The position numbers were made by a program, and so were the translations under genes. This document shows positions 1-9,318 of a stretch of 64,000 nt of DNA, piece by piece. Position 1 is the first letter of the stretch. Each line of letters opens with the position of its first letter. The notes beneath the pieces were generated by a model, which was given only the letters and a program-made list of their open reading frames with translations, was not told the DNA's origin and did no database searches. This stretch comes from Pseudolysinimonas_A sp039912695 (lineage in GTDB: Bacteria > Actinomycetota > Actinomycetes > Actinomycetales > Microbacteriaceae), in contig NZ_JBDSPJ010000008.1 in NCBI RefSeq assembly GCF_039912695.1, forward strand, positions 1-64,000, given 5' to 3'.

Positions 1-623
1 TGCTCGGGGTCGTGCTCGATCTTGGAGCGCAGCCGCTGCACGTGGACGTTGACGAGACGCGTGTCGCCGGCGTGGCGGTAGCCCCAGACCTGCTCGAGGA
101 GGACCTCACGGGTGAACACCTGCCACGGCTTGCGGGCCAACGCGACCAGGAGGTCGAACTCGAGCGGCGTCAGCGACAGCGCAGTGCTGTCGCGCTTGAC
201 CGAGTGGCCGGCGACGTCGATGACGAGGTCACCGATCTCCAGGCGCTCCGGCTCGGGCTCGTCGCCGCGACGAAGCCTTGCGCGGATGCGGGCGATGAGC
301 TCCTGCGGCTTGAACGGCTTGACGACGTAGTCGTCGGCGCCCGACTCGAGCCCCACCACGACGTCGACCGTGTCGGTGCGTGCCGTGAGCATGACGATCG
401 GGACCCCGGACTCGGCCCGGATCCGGCGGCAGACCTCCATGCCGTCCAGCCCGGGGAGCATGACATCAAGGAGGACCAGGTCGGGTCGGCTGTCACGGAA
501 CGCACCCAGGGCGCCGGCCCCGTCGGCGACGTGCGAGACCTCGAGCCCCTCGTTGCGCAGGACGATGCCAAGCATCTCCGCCAGCGCCAGATCGTCATCG
601 ACGATGAGTACGCGACCGTTCAC
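1..623 (-). CDS. mtrA: MtrA, two-component response regulator (3' end beyond window)
   Basis: DNA-binding response regulator of the MtrAB two-component system, which in actinobacteria links envelope status to cell-wall and division genes. The visible 207 residues carry a receiver domain with the acidic pocket near residues 9-11, phospho-acceptor Asp53 in DLVLLDVMLPG and Lys102 in DYVVKPFKP. The OmpR-type winged helix follows, with VNVHVQRLRSKIEHDP at the cut edge. Family members are about 225-230 residues, so roughly 20 C-terminal residues are missing. The GTG at 623 is chosen because a GAGAGGG lies 8 bases upstream and the N-terminus (MNGRVLIVDDD) matches the family. ahcY beside it is the usual actinobacterial neighbour. 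The identity rests on the strongly MtrA-like PIVMLTARTDTVDVVVGLES segment. Confidence 0.95.
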   Translation of the reverse strand, partial: MNGRVLIVDDDLALAEMLGIVLRNEGLEVSHVADGAGALGAFRDSRPDLVLLDVMLPGLDGMEVCRRIRAESGVPIVMLTARTDTVDVVVGLESGADDYVVKPFKPQELIARIRARLRRGDEPEPERLEIGDLVIDVAGHSVKRDSTALSLTPLEFDLLVALARKPWQVFTREVLLEQVWGYRHAGDTRLVNVHVQRLRSKIEHDPE

Positions 624-720
624 CTACGTCAGCCCTCTCCCAGCAGTGAGTACAGATTCCCTCCCGAATCATCACACACCGAACGCACGCGGCGCCGGAA
701 GCCCACGCGACCCACAACGG

Positions 721-757
721 CGTATGCCGCCCGCTCATGGTGAGCGGACGGCATACG
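721..757 (-). terminator. Hairpin downstream of ahcY
   Basis: Two 17-base arms (721-737 and 741-757) are inverted repeats with a single mismatch around a 3-base loop. They sit between the ahcY stop and the mtrA start. There is no clear U-tract on the ahcY strand, which is common for hairpin terminators in GC-rich actinobacteria. The stem could also act on leftward transcripts entering mtrA. Its function is inferred from position and stem strength only. Confidence 0.7.
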
Positions 758-799
758 AGGTGGTGCGTGGCGGGCGGAACCGCCAGTGAAGGCGTCGCC

Positions 800-2272
<1,473 letters not shown>

Positions 2273-2278
2273 GCGCCC

Positions 2279-2284
2279 ATTATC
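2279..2284 (-). promoter_or_regulatory. -10 element for leaderless ahcY
   Basis: GATAAT on the minus strand ends 6 bases before the ahcY ATG. I see no convincing -35 hexamer. The spacing matches the other leaderless starts in this window. Confidence 0.55.
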
Positions 2285-2311
2285 CCAGCCGGTACGACTG
2301 CTCGCGAGCCG

Positions 2312-2536
2312 TTAGGCGCCGGGGGCCAGCTCTTCGACGATCACGTGCCGAATGACCTGCCAGCCCAGAGGGACCGACAGTCGCTCCGAATGCTTGGGGC
2401 ACAGGTCGTAACTGTGTGGCTCCCGGCGGATCGATAGGGGTCCCAGCACCGCCATCGCATCCTGATAGTCGTAGGTCAGGGTGGAAACGGCGTCTTCGCT
2501 GCAGGCCACCTTGCTGCACGGTCGACCTCTCACCAT
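2312..2536 (-). CDS. DUF3499 family protein
   Basis: Small (74 residue) conserved actinobacterial protein of unknown function. The recognisable family pattern is an N-terminal GRPCSKVACSEDAVSTLTY, then AVLGPLS, then YDLCPKHSERLSVPLGW. Three cysteines (two near the N-terminus, one in DLCPKH) and the nearby His could bind a metal. The frame is open far upstream, but that extension is antisense to the zincin-like gene and has no family similarity, so ATG 2536 is chosen. It follows a GGGGG run very closely, so the GTG one codon later is possible. DUF3499 next to a zincin-like gene is a conserved actinobacterial pairing. Confidence 0.85.
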   Translation of the reverse strand: MVRGRPCSKVACSEDAVSTLTYDYQDAMAVLGPLSIRREPHSYDLCPKHSERLSVPLGWQVIRHVIVEELAPGA

Positions 2537-2635
2537 GCCCCCTTCATCGTTGGTGGTCAGGTTAGACCTCGCCGGACGGAGCTGAGATTCGGCACGCCGC
2601 CCTCTGCTGGCCCGCCCTCTGTGCGCCACCCCCGC

Positions 2636-2641
2636 TAAACT
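2636..2641 (+). promoter_or_regulatory. -10 element for leaderless zincin-like gene
   Basis: TAAACT lies 6 bases before the GTG at 2648, and no Shine-Dalgarno is present. Confidence 0.5.
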
Positions 2642-2647
2642 TCTGAC

Positions 2648-3169
2648 GTGGCTAGGATCGGACGCCGCCCGGCAAAGTCGGGAGCAGCGCAGTCGAACTC
2701 CGGGCAGTCGGGCACCTCGCAGTCGGGCACCGGGCAGTCGGGCACCTCGCAGACAGCCATCTCCCGTGCCGGTTCGCGTGATCGGCACGGCCGCGGCATC
2801 CGATCTTCCGTCACCGGCCCGAGCTTGGCGCGGCTGCGCACCCGCATGGACTTCTTCGACACCTGCATCGCCTCCGCGGTTGAGTATCTCCAAGAGCTGT
2901 GGCCGGATGAGATGGCTCAGGTGCGCTTTGAGGTGGCCGGGGTGCCGAACGGCGAACCGGGCAAGGCGGGTGTTGACCGCTGGCGCGTGGATGTGACGCG
3001 ACGAATCGTGGTGCTCTACCGGGTCCCCATCGAACGCCTTGCTCACCTGCACAAGGACGACGAGTGGCACCGCCGGTCCTTGACCGAGAGCTGCGTCTTC
3101 CGTGCCGTTGCCGAGCTGCTCGGCAAAGACCCCTGGGACATCGCGCCCGAGCGCTACCGGCACTTCTAG
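2648..3169 (+). CDS. Zincin-like metallopeptidase family protein, catalytic motif degenerate
   Basis: A 173-residue protein of the actinobacterial metallopeptidase-like family normally paired with DUF3499. About 45 N-terminal residues are low complexity, with Ser/Gly/Gln/Thr repeats from a 30-base DNA repeat. The conserved part starts near MDFFDTCIASAVEYLQELWP and includes RRIVVLYRVPIERL. Where zincins have HExxH, this protein reads SLTESCVFRAVAELLGKDPWDI, with no HExxH. Many actinobacterial family members share this loss, so peptidase activity is doubtful. The GTG start is supported by an upstream TAAACT and a leaderless arrangement. It converges on the DUF5719 gene, and the two ends overlap by 4 bases. 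Confidence 0.8.
   Translation: MARIGRRPAKSGAAQSNSGQSGTSQSGTGQSGTSQTAISRAGSRDRHGRGIRSSVTGPSLARLRTRMDFFDTCIASAVEYLQELWPDEMAQVRFEVAGVPNGEPGKAGVDRWRVDVTRRIVVLYRVPIERLAHLHKDDEWHRRSLTESCVFRAVAELLGKDPWDIAPERYRHF
2701..2752 (+). repeat. 30-bp direct repeat (about 1.7 copies) within the zincin-like gene
   Basis: The 30-base unit at 2701-2730 recurs at 2731-2752 before diverging. It encodes alternating GQSG and TSQ residues and adds a flexible hydrophilic N-terminal tail. Confidence 0.85.
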
Positions 3170-4827
3170 TCGGTGTGGATGACGATCGGTCCCGAGACCG
3201 GTCGCGGCGGACTGACCACGAACGCGGCGAGTTCACCCGGCGCCGCCGACGTCACCGCGACGCCGAGCCCGGTACCGCCGGTGAGCAGATAGCTGCTGCC
3301 GGGCGCAACCACGATCGAAACAGTGCCGCCAGCAGGCACCAGGAGTTGGGTCGGCACCGAACCGCCGGCGCGTGAGGTGAGCTGAGCTTGAACATCCTCT
3401 GATCCTGGGTTCACGATCGAGATCACCGGCTCGGGCGCATTCGGCACCGCGATCAGGGTGGTGTCGCCGAGCGCGGGCGCGGAGCTGAACCAGGCGAGGT
3501 CGCTCGGTGGCGCAGCGGTCGAGCGAGGTCCGGAGTCGCTCGCGGAGTCGACGGCGGTCGTTGCCCGAACCGCGGCGACCACCGGCTGATCGGAGTCGAC
3601 GAAAACGGTGTACCGGCCGTCGCCCAGCCGAAGTTCCTCAGATCCGTCGCCTGCCGAGTCACCGGAGCCGGCCGAGTCGCCCGAACCGGTCGCGCCGCCG
3701 CCCGACCCATCAACGGTCTCGGAGTCCGCGACGGAGTCCAGCGGCATCTCGACAACCGTGCCCGCCGGCACCGAAATGTTGAACGACGTTCCGAGGTCGC
3801 CCGCCTTTTCGGGGACTACCCGCACCGTCACGGTCGCGTCCACTCCCCCGGGCGCTGCGATCCGCACCGCGGCGATGACGTCCTGCCAGTCGGCGAGCGC
3901 CGAGGCGCGCGCCGTTCCCACAGCATCGAGGATGCGGATACCCGGAACCACGACCGACATCGACGGATCTGCCGAACCGCCAATCGTGTCGACTCCCACC
4001 GCATCAAGCCCGCGCACGACGGACTGCTGCAGATCGGCGACCACGCGGCCACCCCGAGCTGTGACGTGAACAACGGGCGATGCAAGTCCCGGGGCGAATC
4101 CCGCGAGCGAGAGAACCACCTGGGTTCCGGCGGCGACCGCGATACCGGCCATCCCCGGAGCTGCGACCGCGCCCTGCTCGCCCCAGATTTCGAGGCTCAC
4201 CTCGGAATCGACGTCGGTCGGGTTTGCCAACAGGAGGAGCGTGGTTCGCCCCACCGTCAGAGCACCGCCGACGAGCCAAATCGATCCGCTCGGCTCCGCG
4301 CAGGAGGCCGAGGTCAGCCCGTGGAAGTCAGGGGCGTCGACATCCTGACTCTGCGCCCCGGCCAGAAGCGCGCCATCGGCCGTGGCCACTCGGAGCACCT
4401 GGGGGGCAGACGAGGTGCCGCCCGAGCCCGCATCGCTGTGAGCCAAGGACGCGCCCTCGAGCTGGCCATCGACAACCGTCGAGTCGACGTTCGGCGTGCC
4501 GATCGCGAAAGCCGAGTCGGCTTGGCCCCCGGTCTCGTCGCCGAGTCGCACTGCCGCGCCCGGGCAGACGCGAACCTGGTCGGCGGCAGCCGGCTGGACG
4601 GTGGCCGTGCGCGGCGCGGCCGAGACGGTGGGCAGCGGGATCAGCCCGACCGCCGCGACCACGACCAACGCGACACCGGAGGCAATGGTGCCGGTGACGA
4701 TGCGTGCGCCGATCATGAGACCGCGGCGTGCGCGCGGGCGGGGGGTGCTCGACAGCGGCTCCGTCCCCGTCGGCTCCGTGGCCATCGGCTCAGTCCCCAT
4801 CGGCTCAGTCGACAGCGGCTCAGTCAC
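3166..4827 (-). CDS. DUF5719 family membrane-anchored protein
   Basis: A 553-residue protein with a short cytosolic N-terminus, one transmembrane segment near residues 38-62 (IVTGTIASGVALVVVAAVGL), and a long extracytoplasmic domain rich in Ala/Gly/Ser/Val. Conserved stretches such as GSIWLVGGALTVGRTTLLLLANP and AVRATTAVD suit the DUF5719 family, usually encoded beside this same glycosyltransferase in actinobacteria. The frame stays open to 5496, but GTG 4827 is preferred: GGAG lies just upstream and the start overlaps the glycosyltransferase stop by 8 bases. The N-terminus has five TEP-type repeats. Its function is unknown; a partner role to the membrane glycosyltransferase is inferred from linkage. 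Confidence 0.8.
   Translation of the reverse strand: MTEPLSTEPMGTEPMATEPTGTEPLSSTPRPRARRGLMIGARIVTGTIASGVALVVVAAVGLIPLPTVSAAPRTATVQPAAADQVRVCPGAAVRLGDETGGQADSAFAIGTPNVDSTVVDGQLEGASLAHSDAGSGGTSSAPQVLRVATADGALLAGAQSQDVDAPDFHGLTSASCAEPSGSIWLVGGALTVGRTTLLLLANPTDVDSEVSLEIWGEQGAVAAPGMAGIAVAAGTQVVLSLAGFAPGLASPVVHVTARGGRVVADLQQSVVRGLDAVGVDTIGGSADPSMSVVVPGIRILDAVGTARASALADWQDVIAAVRIAAPGGVDATVTVRVVPEKAGDLGTSFNISVPAGTVVEMPLDSVADSETVDGSGGGATGSGDSAGSGDSAGDGSEELRLGDGRYTVFVDSDQPVVAAVRATTAVDSASDSGPRSTAAPPSDLAWFSSAPALGDTTLIAVPNAPEPVISIVNPGSEDVQAQLTSRAGGSVPTQLLVPAGGTVSIVVAPGSSYLLTGGTGLGVAVTSAAPGELAAFVVSPPRPVSGPIVIHTD
4751..4825 (-). repeat. Five tandem 15-bp units encoding a TEP repeat
   Basis: Five consecutive 15-base units (4751-4825) share a core of ggctc(c/a)gt on the plus strand. 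On the minus strand they encode repeated Thr-Glu-Pro-x-x at the cytosolic N-terminus of the DUF5719 protein. Confidence 0.85.
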
Positions 4828-7573
4828 GATCGTCTCCGAACTCGTCGGTCTCGAAGGAATCCGAGCCGAAGGCGTCCTCTGCGTCGTCCTCGGCCTGCGC
4901 TCCGCCGGCGACTCGACGGCGACGACGGTCGGTGGGAAGCGCGAGCAGGAGGGTGAAGACGAACACGGCGGTCTGACCCGCCAGGATGCCGAGGGCGGGC
5001 CCCGACGGCCCCTCGAGACCGCCGGTCGGTTGGTGTGCGGAATAACGCCACAGTGATCCCCGCTCGGTATCGCCGACTGGTTCGAGCGCAGACTGCGCGT
5101 CAAGCGCCTCGGCAACGCGGTCGCGGATGGCGGCCGTCGCGACATCCGTTCCGACCTGCGGGGCGAGGACCACGAACTCGATCCCGAACTGGTCGAGCGC
5201 CGGTGCGGGGTTGTAGCCCCCCCTCGACGCCAGGTTGCCGGCCAGCTCGGCGAGCGACGACTGTTCGACGCTTGCCGCCGGCCGAGTGAGCGCGAGGGTT
5301 GAGAAGTCCTCCAGGCCGTCGCCGGAGCCCCGCTCGACCGAGGCGGCCAGCGACCCGTCGTCTTGGGATCGCAACACCAGGGTTCCCAGTTGTGGGTCGG
5401 CGACGGCTTCAGCCGCAACAATCGCGGGAAGGGTTCTCCCGTCGCCCGCGACGACCTGCCCGCCGCCGGTGACAATGCCGGCAACCATCGGTCCAACGAC
5501 CACGGCGGCTCCGGCCAGCACCACCAATCCCACTACCGCGGATGCGCGTCCGAGCGCGTTCATCGCCACCACGGCGGCGCCCACAAGCCCCGCCCAGTAG
5601 AGGCTGAGGCCGCTGCCCGGCCAGATCCCCACCGCTGATGCACCCGACGTCGCCGGTTCGAGATGCGCGGCAATCACCGCCGTCGCGAGACCAGCCAAAC
5701 CGATCACCGTAGCAGGGATGGCGCGGGCCGACCCCGGCAGGAAAGTCGACAGCAGCACAACGGCAGCCAACACGGCGAGAGCGCCGATCGGAAGGAAGGT
5801 GCCGAGCGCGACCGGAAGTCCCATCGACTGGACAACCGCATGCCACCCCTCAGAGTCAGCACTCGGAAAGCCGAGCAGCAGCTGCCATCCCGACGGCGCC
5901 GGGAACGCGACAACGGGGCCGGGGTCGGCCAGGAGCCCGAACAGCGTGCCGCGCGCGAACTGAGCCGCAAACAGAGGCGCCCCCAGCACCAGGCCGGGCA
6001 ACAGAATCGACAGCACCCGCAGGATGGCCCGGGGATGCGCGAACGACCACACCACAACAGCAACCGCAAGTGCGGGCAACAGCACGGGGGAACAAGCTGC
6101 CACCGCCGCACCCAGCAGGCCGGCAGCACCGGCGGCGCTCCAGGACCGCGGCGCTTCGAGCACGGCGAGAACCAGCCAGGGCAACAGCACGTGCACCATC
6201 ACCGCGGCGGGGCGGCCGTCCGAGAGTGCCGCGAGGAACGGTGGCGCGATCGCCCAGAGCAGAGCAGCCAATACCGGCGGCCACGCCCGGGTACTCAACC
6301 GCGTCGCACACCACCAGGCTCCAAGAGCAGCGATCGGCGGGGCAACCAGCCACAGGACGACGAGCGAGAACGACGGATTCCAGGGCGTCAGGGTGCCGAG
6401 CGTGGCCACCACCGCGCCGAACGGATCCGCTGGACCCGTCAACCCGAGCCCATCCCGATCCCCCCAGCCGAACTGAGCCCACAGCCCGCCAGGGGTGGCC
6501 GACAGTGGCCGCAGGGCACCGCCGGCCAGGGCGCGGGCGCCCAGCAGGTGCACGGAGAGCGCAAGACCGAAAACGGCAGCCACCGCTGTCACAGCAAACC
6601 CGCCGGGGAAGAAACCGGCACGCACCAGATCCGGTGCTCCCGAGCGCGCGTGGGCCAGATCCCGCGCGGTGGCCCGCCGCTCGCGAACGACGTCATTCGG
6701 GATGCGCAGCGATGCGAGAGCGGTCCAGCCGACGCGGCGAGTGCGGCGCAGGGCGGCGCGCGCCGGCAACACCGACCCGTCGAAGATCGCGGCGAAGGTA
6801 GCGGCGAACTGGGCAGGGATCGTGCCGGGGCGCTTGCCGATCAAGAGTCCCAGCGACCGCAGCACCGCAAGCGGCAGAAGAGAGAGCCAGTGCAGAGGCA
6901 CGGCGATCGACGGTGCGTAGACGAGCCGACGATGCAACTGGGCATGGCGTCGCGCCCGCTCGCGACCGGAAGCAGTGAGAGGTCGACGCCGAACGAAGTC
7001 TTCGGCCCCGCCCGAGATCGCGACCCTCGCGCTCGGAACGCGCACGACGCGAGACCCGGCGAGGCGGGCACGGATCGACAGATCGAGACCCGCGTCGATC
7101 GTCGGAAGACCCTCATCGGGCCCGCCGAGCGCATCCCAGGTGGGGCGACGCACGAGCATCCCGGCGAGCACCACGCCGAGCACGTCGTCGTGAGAGTCGT
7201 GCTGGGACTGGTCGAGTTCGTCGTCCGCGAGCGCGACGGTGGCTCCAAAACCCGTCACGCTCTCCCCGAAGGAGCGCAACAGCGAACGATCTTCTGGATC
7301 AACGAGTTTCGGCCCCGCGATCACCACCGACGGGGCGACCTCGACCGCGTGCAGCAGCCGAGCCAGAGCCTCAGGGTCGGGGGCGGCATCACCGGGGAGG
7401 AACCATAGCCAGTCGTCCGCACTTCCCGCGGGCAGGGCAGCGGTCGAGCGAACCAGGCGGGTGCCCGCCGTGACGACGATGACATCCTCGGGGCGTCGGG
7501 TCTGTGCCGCGAGCGCGCTTTCGGCAGGGGCCTCGCCATCGCGCGTGACGAGGATCGCGGTGACCCGTGGCAT
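4820..7573 (-). CDS. Family 2 glycosyltransferase with large multi-spanning membrane domain
   Basis: A 917-residue protein. Residues 1 to about 230 are a GT-A fold: MPRVTAILVTRDG start, WLWFLPGDAAPDPEAL in the DxD region, and a GLDLSIRARLAG acceptor region. From about residue 240 there are many hydrophobic segments (roughly 12-14), with a loop containing a WLVAPP motif. A Gly/Asp-rich soluble region and a basic/acidic C-terminal tail follow. It probably transfers a sugar from a nucleotide or lipid donor to an envelope glycan at the membrane. The ATG has a TAGCCT element 7 bases upstream and no good Shine-Dalgarno, so it seems independently transcribed from whiB. It is translationally coupled to DUF5719 (8-base overlap). 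Confidence 0.85.
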   Translation of the reverse strand: MPRVTAILVTRDGEAPAESALAAQTRRPEDVIVVTAGTRLVRSTAALPAGSADDWLWFLPGDAAPDPEALARLLHAVEVAPSVVIAGPKLVDPEDRSLLRSFGESVTGFGATVALADDELDQSQHDSHDDVLGVVLAGMLVRRPTWDALGGPDEGLPTIDAGLDLSIRARLAGSRVVRVPSARVAISGGAEDFVRRRPLTASGRERARRHAQLHRRLVYAPSIAVPLHWLSLLPLAVLRSLGLLIGKRPGTIPAQFAATFAAIFDGSVLPARAALRRTRRVGWTALASLRIPNDVVRERRATARDLAHARSGAPDLVRAGFFPGGFAVTAVAAVFGLALSVHLLGARALAGGALRPLSATPGGLWAQFGWGDRDGLGLTGPADPFGAVVATLGTLTPWNPSFSLVVLWLVAPPIAALGAWWCATRLSTRAWPPVLAALLWAIAPPFLAALSDGRPAAVMVHVLLPWLVLAVLEAPRSWSAAGAAGLLGAAVAACSPVLLPALAVAVVVWSFAHPRAILRVLSILLPGLVLGAPLFAAQFARGTLFGLLADPGPVVAFPAPSGWQLLLGFPSADSEGWHAVVQSMGLPVALGTFLPIGALAVLAAVVLLSTFLPGSARAIPATVIGLAGLATAVIAAHLEPATSGASAVGIWPGSGLSLYWAGLVGAAVVAMNALGRASAVVGLVVLAGAAVVVGPMVAGIVTGGGQVVAGDGRTLPAIVAAEAVADPQLGTLVLRSQDDGSLAASVERGSGDGLEDFSTLALTRPAASVEQSSLAELAGNLASRGGYNPAPALDQFGIEFVVLAPQVGTDVATAAIRDRVAEALDAQSALEPVGDTERGSLWRYSAHQPTGGLEGPSGPALGILAGQTAVFVFTLLLALPTDRRRRRVAGGAQAEDDAEDAFGSDSFETDEFGDDRD

Positions 7574-7580
7574 CTTCTAG

Positions 7581-7586
7581 AGGCTA
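7581..7586 (-). promoter_or_regulatory. -10 element for leaderless membrane glycosyltransferase
   Basis: TAGCCT on the minus strand ends 7 bases before the ATG at 7573. Confidence 0.5.
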
Positions 7587-7621
7587 AGCGTGGGATTCGC
7601 GCTGGGGGGTGCGAACACTCC

Positions 7622-7669
7622 CGAACCGCGGGATGCGTACCCGACGAACCGCGGGATGCGTACCCGACG
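7622..7669. repeat. Tandem 23-bp repeat, two copies
   Basis: A unit beginning cgaaccgcgggatgcgtacc occurs at 7622 and again at 7645. It lies in the 175-base gap between whiB and the membrane glycosyltransferase, upstream of that gene's -10 element. No coding role is apparent. Confidence 0.85.
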
Positions 7670-7710
7670 TGATCCGACGCCCGGGACGGGCGTCGGCGCT
7701 GGCGCCGCCG

Positions 7711-7730
7711 CGAGGCGCGAAAGCGCCTCG
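7711..7730. terminator. Perfect 8-bp hairpin with GAAA/TTTC loop downstream of whiB
   Basis: CGAGGCGC and GCGCCTCG form a perfect stem around a 4-base loop, 19 bases past the whiB stop. Read from the plus strand the loop is a GNRA tetraloop; from the whiB strand it is UUUC. There is no U-tract. It probably terminates whiB. Confidence 0.6.
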
Positions 7731-7748
7731 CTCCATGCGGAGCGCGCG

Positions 7749-8120
7749 CTATGCGGTTCGCGCGCGCCGGAGGCGGCGACGCTCGCGCTCGGAAAGACCG
7801 CCCCAGATCCCGAAACGTTCGTCGTTCTGGAGGGCGTAATCCAGGCACTGAGCCTTAACGTCGCAGGTCGTGCAAATGCGCTTCGCGTCGCGGGTCGATC
7901 CGCCCTTTTCGGGGAAGAAGGCTTCGGGATCGGTCTGGGCGCAGAGTGCGTCGGTCTGCCAGGAGAGCTGGTTCTCGTCTTCCTGAACAGCGGGGCGCAG
8001 TCCCGGGATGCCCAGGCGGACCGGATCGACAAACCAATCGTCCGGCACTGACGGCTTGTACTGAGTGCTCGTCGTCTCCGGCGACACCTTCGGTGAACTC
8101 GTGACCCCCGCTGCGCGCAT
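7749..8120 (-). CDS. whiB: WhiB-family iron-sulfur transcriptional regulator
   Basis: A 123-residue WhiB-like protein. These bind an oxygen- or NO-sensitive [4Fe-4S] cluster and act with the sigma factor at promoters. The four cluster cysteines are visible: one in DALCAQTDPEAFFPEKGG, two in RICTTCDVKAQC and the last in the same motif. The turn GIWGGLSERERRRLRRA gives the family's G(I/V)WGG motif and basic C-terminus. The position beside envelope and mannose genes is that of the WhiB2/WhmD group, which controls division and septation in mycobacteria. A promoter with TTGACT and TGTAAT ends 5 bases before the ATG, so the message is probably leaderless. Confidence 0.93.
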   Translation of the reverse strand: MRAAGVTSSPKVSPETTSTQYKPSVPDDWFVDPVRLGIPGLRPAVQEDENQLSWQTDALCAQTDPEAFFPEKGGSTRDAKRICTTCDVKAQCLDYALQNDERFGIWGGLSERERRRLRRARTA

Positions 8121-8125
8121 GGCTA

Positions 8126-8155
8126 ATTACACCCGTGTGATTCCCCCTAAGTCAA
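8126..8155 (-). promoter_or_regulatory. whiB promoter (-35 TTGACT, -10 TGTAAT)
   Basis: On the minus strand TTGACT (8155-8150) and TGTAAT (8131-8126) are separated by 18 bases, close to the vegetative sigma consensus. The -10 lies 5 bases before the whiB ATG, which implies a leaderless transcript. This is the best -35/-10 pair in the window. Confidence 0.7.
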
Positions 8156-8340
8156 GTCGCAGATCATAAGTGGGTCGGCACGGCAGCTTCCCGCGCGACT
8201 CGCCGTCTTGATCGGAGCTTGACCCAACGGGGGGTAGGCGCGGATTTCGGCTCGAATCTGGCAGGAACGGCCCGGGTTGCGCAATCCAGCCACACTTGGC
8301 AAGATCGCGTTGTTCGATGAACACCTGCCAAAGGGATGCC

Positions 8341-9318
8341 GTGCTGAAAAAAGTCGTCTGCCTCGTGCTTCCGGGCACCGCGCCGTTCGAATTCGGCGTC
8401 GTGTGCGAGGTTTTCGGCATTGACCGATCGTCGGCAGGCGGCCCGGCATTTGATTTCCACGTCGCGACAGCGGTACCCGGCCAGGTGCCGACCAGCCTCG
8501 GATTTCCGATGATCATCCCGAATGACCTCTCGATCGCGGCCGACGCCGACCTCATTGCCGTGCCCGCCCACCTCATCGGCACCGAGGCGGTGGACGAGCG
8601 CTACCTCACGGTGATTCGGGATGCCGCTGCGCGCGGCGCGTGGGTGCTCAGCGTCTGCAGCGGCGCATTCGCACTCGCGCAGGCAGGCGTCCTCGACGGG
8701 CGCCGCGCGACCACCCACTGGATGCACGCCGACAAACTGGCCCGCCGGTATCCGAAGATCGCGGTCGACCCCGACGTGCTGTTCGTGCAAGACGGCCACA
8801 TCGTCACGAGCGCGGGCACCGCCGCCGGCATCGATGCCGCACTGCACATCGTGCGGGTCGAACACGGAGCCGCCGCCGCCAACGTGGTCGCGCGCCGCAT
8901 GGTCGTGCCCCCGCAGCGCGACGGCGGGCAGTCGCAGTACATCGTCAGCCCCATCCCGGAACGTCGCGCCGACTCGTTCGCGGAGGTGACCGAGTGGATG
9001 CTCTCGCATCTGGGCGAGGAACTGACCGTCGACCAACTTGCCCGCAAGGCGCTGATGTCGTCGCGCACCTTCGCCCGGCGGTTCCGCGCCGATCTCGGCA
9101 CGACGCCGGCGGCCTGGCTCAATCGCCAGCGGATCCTGCGAGCGCAACAGTTGCTCGAGCAGAGCGACTCGGGGCTCGAAGAAATATCGCGTCTGGCGGG
9201 TTTCGGCACCGCGGCCGTGATGCGGCATCACTTCTTGAAAGTGCTGCAGACCACCCCGACGGCGTATCGCCGCGCGTTCTCGTACCGGGCGGACGGCGAA
9301 GGACGCGTGGCGAGTTAG
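8341..9318 (+). CDS. GlxA-family transcriptional regulator (DJ-1/PfpI-like domain plus AraC HTH)
   Basis: A 325-residue cytosolic regulator. The N-terminal DJ-1/PfpI-like domain (about 1-190) keeps the nucleophile-elbow Cys in VCSGAFALAQAG. The C-terminal AraC/XylS double helix-turn-helix covers about 225-320 (ELTVDQLARKALMSSRTFARRFRADLG, then ISRLAGFGTAAVMRHHF). The ligand and targets cannot be read from sequence. GTG 8341 is chosen over the longer open frame because AAGGGA lies 5 bases upstream and the domain starts right there (MLKKVVCLVLPGTAPFEF). It converges on the leftward glycan operon with a 4-base end overlap, so it may have no link to the polysaccharide genes. Confidence 0.9.
   Translation: MLKKVVCLVLPGTAPFEFGVVCEVFGIDRSSAGGPAFDFHVATAVPGQVPTSLGFPMIIPNDLSIAADADLIAVPAHLIGTEAVDERYLTVIRDAAARGAWVLSVCSGAFALAQAGVLDGRRATTHWMHADKLARRYPKIAVDPDVLFVQDGHIVTSAGTAAGIDAALHIVRVEHGAAAANVVARRMVVPPQRDGGQSQYIVSPIPERRADSFAEVTEWMLSHLGEELTVDQLARKALMSSRTFARRFRADLGTTPAAWLNRQRILRAQQLLEQSDSGLEEISRLAGFGTAAVMRHHFLKVLQTTPTAYRRAFSYRADGEGRVAS

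Noticed and set aside
12..743. Long plus-strand open frame over the left edge
   Set aside because: It is antisense to mtrA, whose minus-strand product has every response-regulator motif; the plus-strand product resembles nothing.
2312..3163. 283-codon minus frame as one gene
   Set aside because: Only the last 74 residues are DUF3499; the rest is antisense to the zincin-like gene.
4828..5496. N-terminal extension of the DUF5719 gene
   Set aside because: The extension overlaps the membrane glycosyltransferase in another frame and is low-complexity; the GTG at 4827 has a ribosome site and a coupling overlap.
5663..7408. 581-codon plus-strand frame
   Set aside because: Antisense to the membrane glycosyltransferase; highly Arg/Gln/Gly-biased with no motif.
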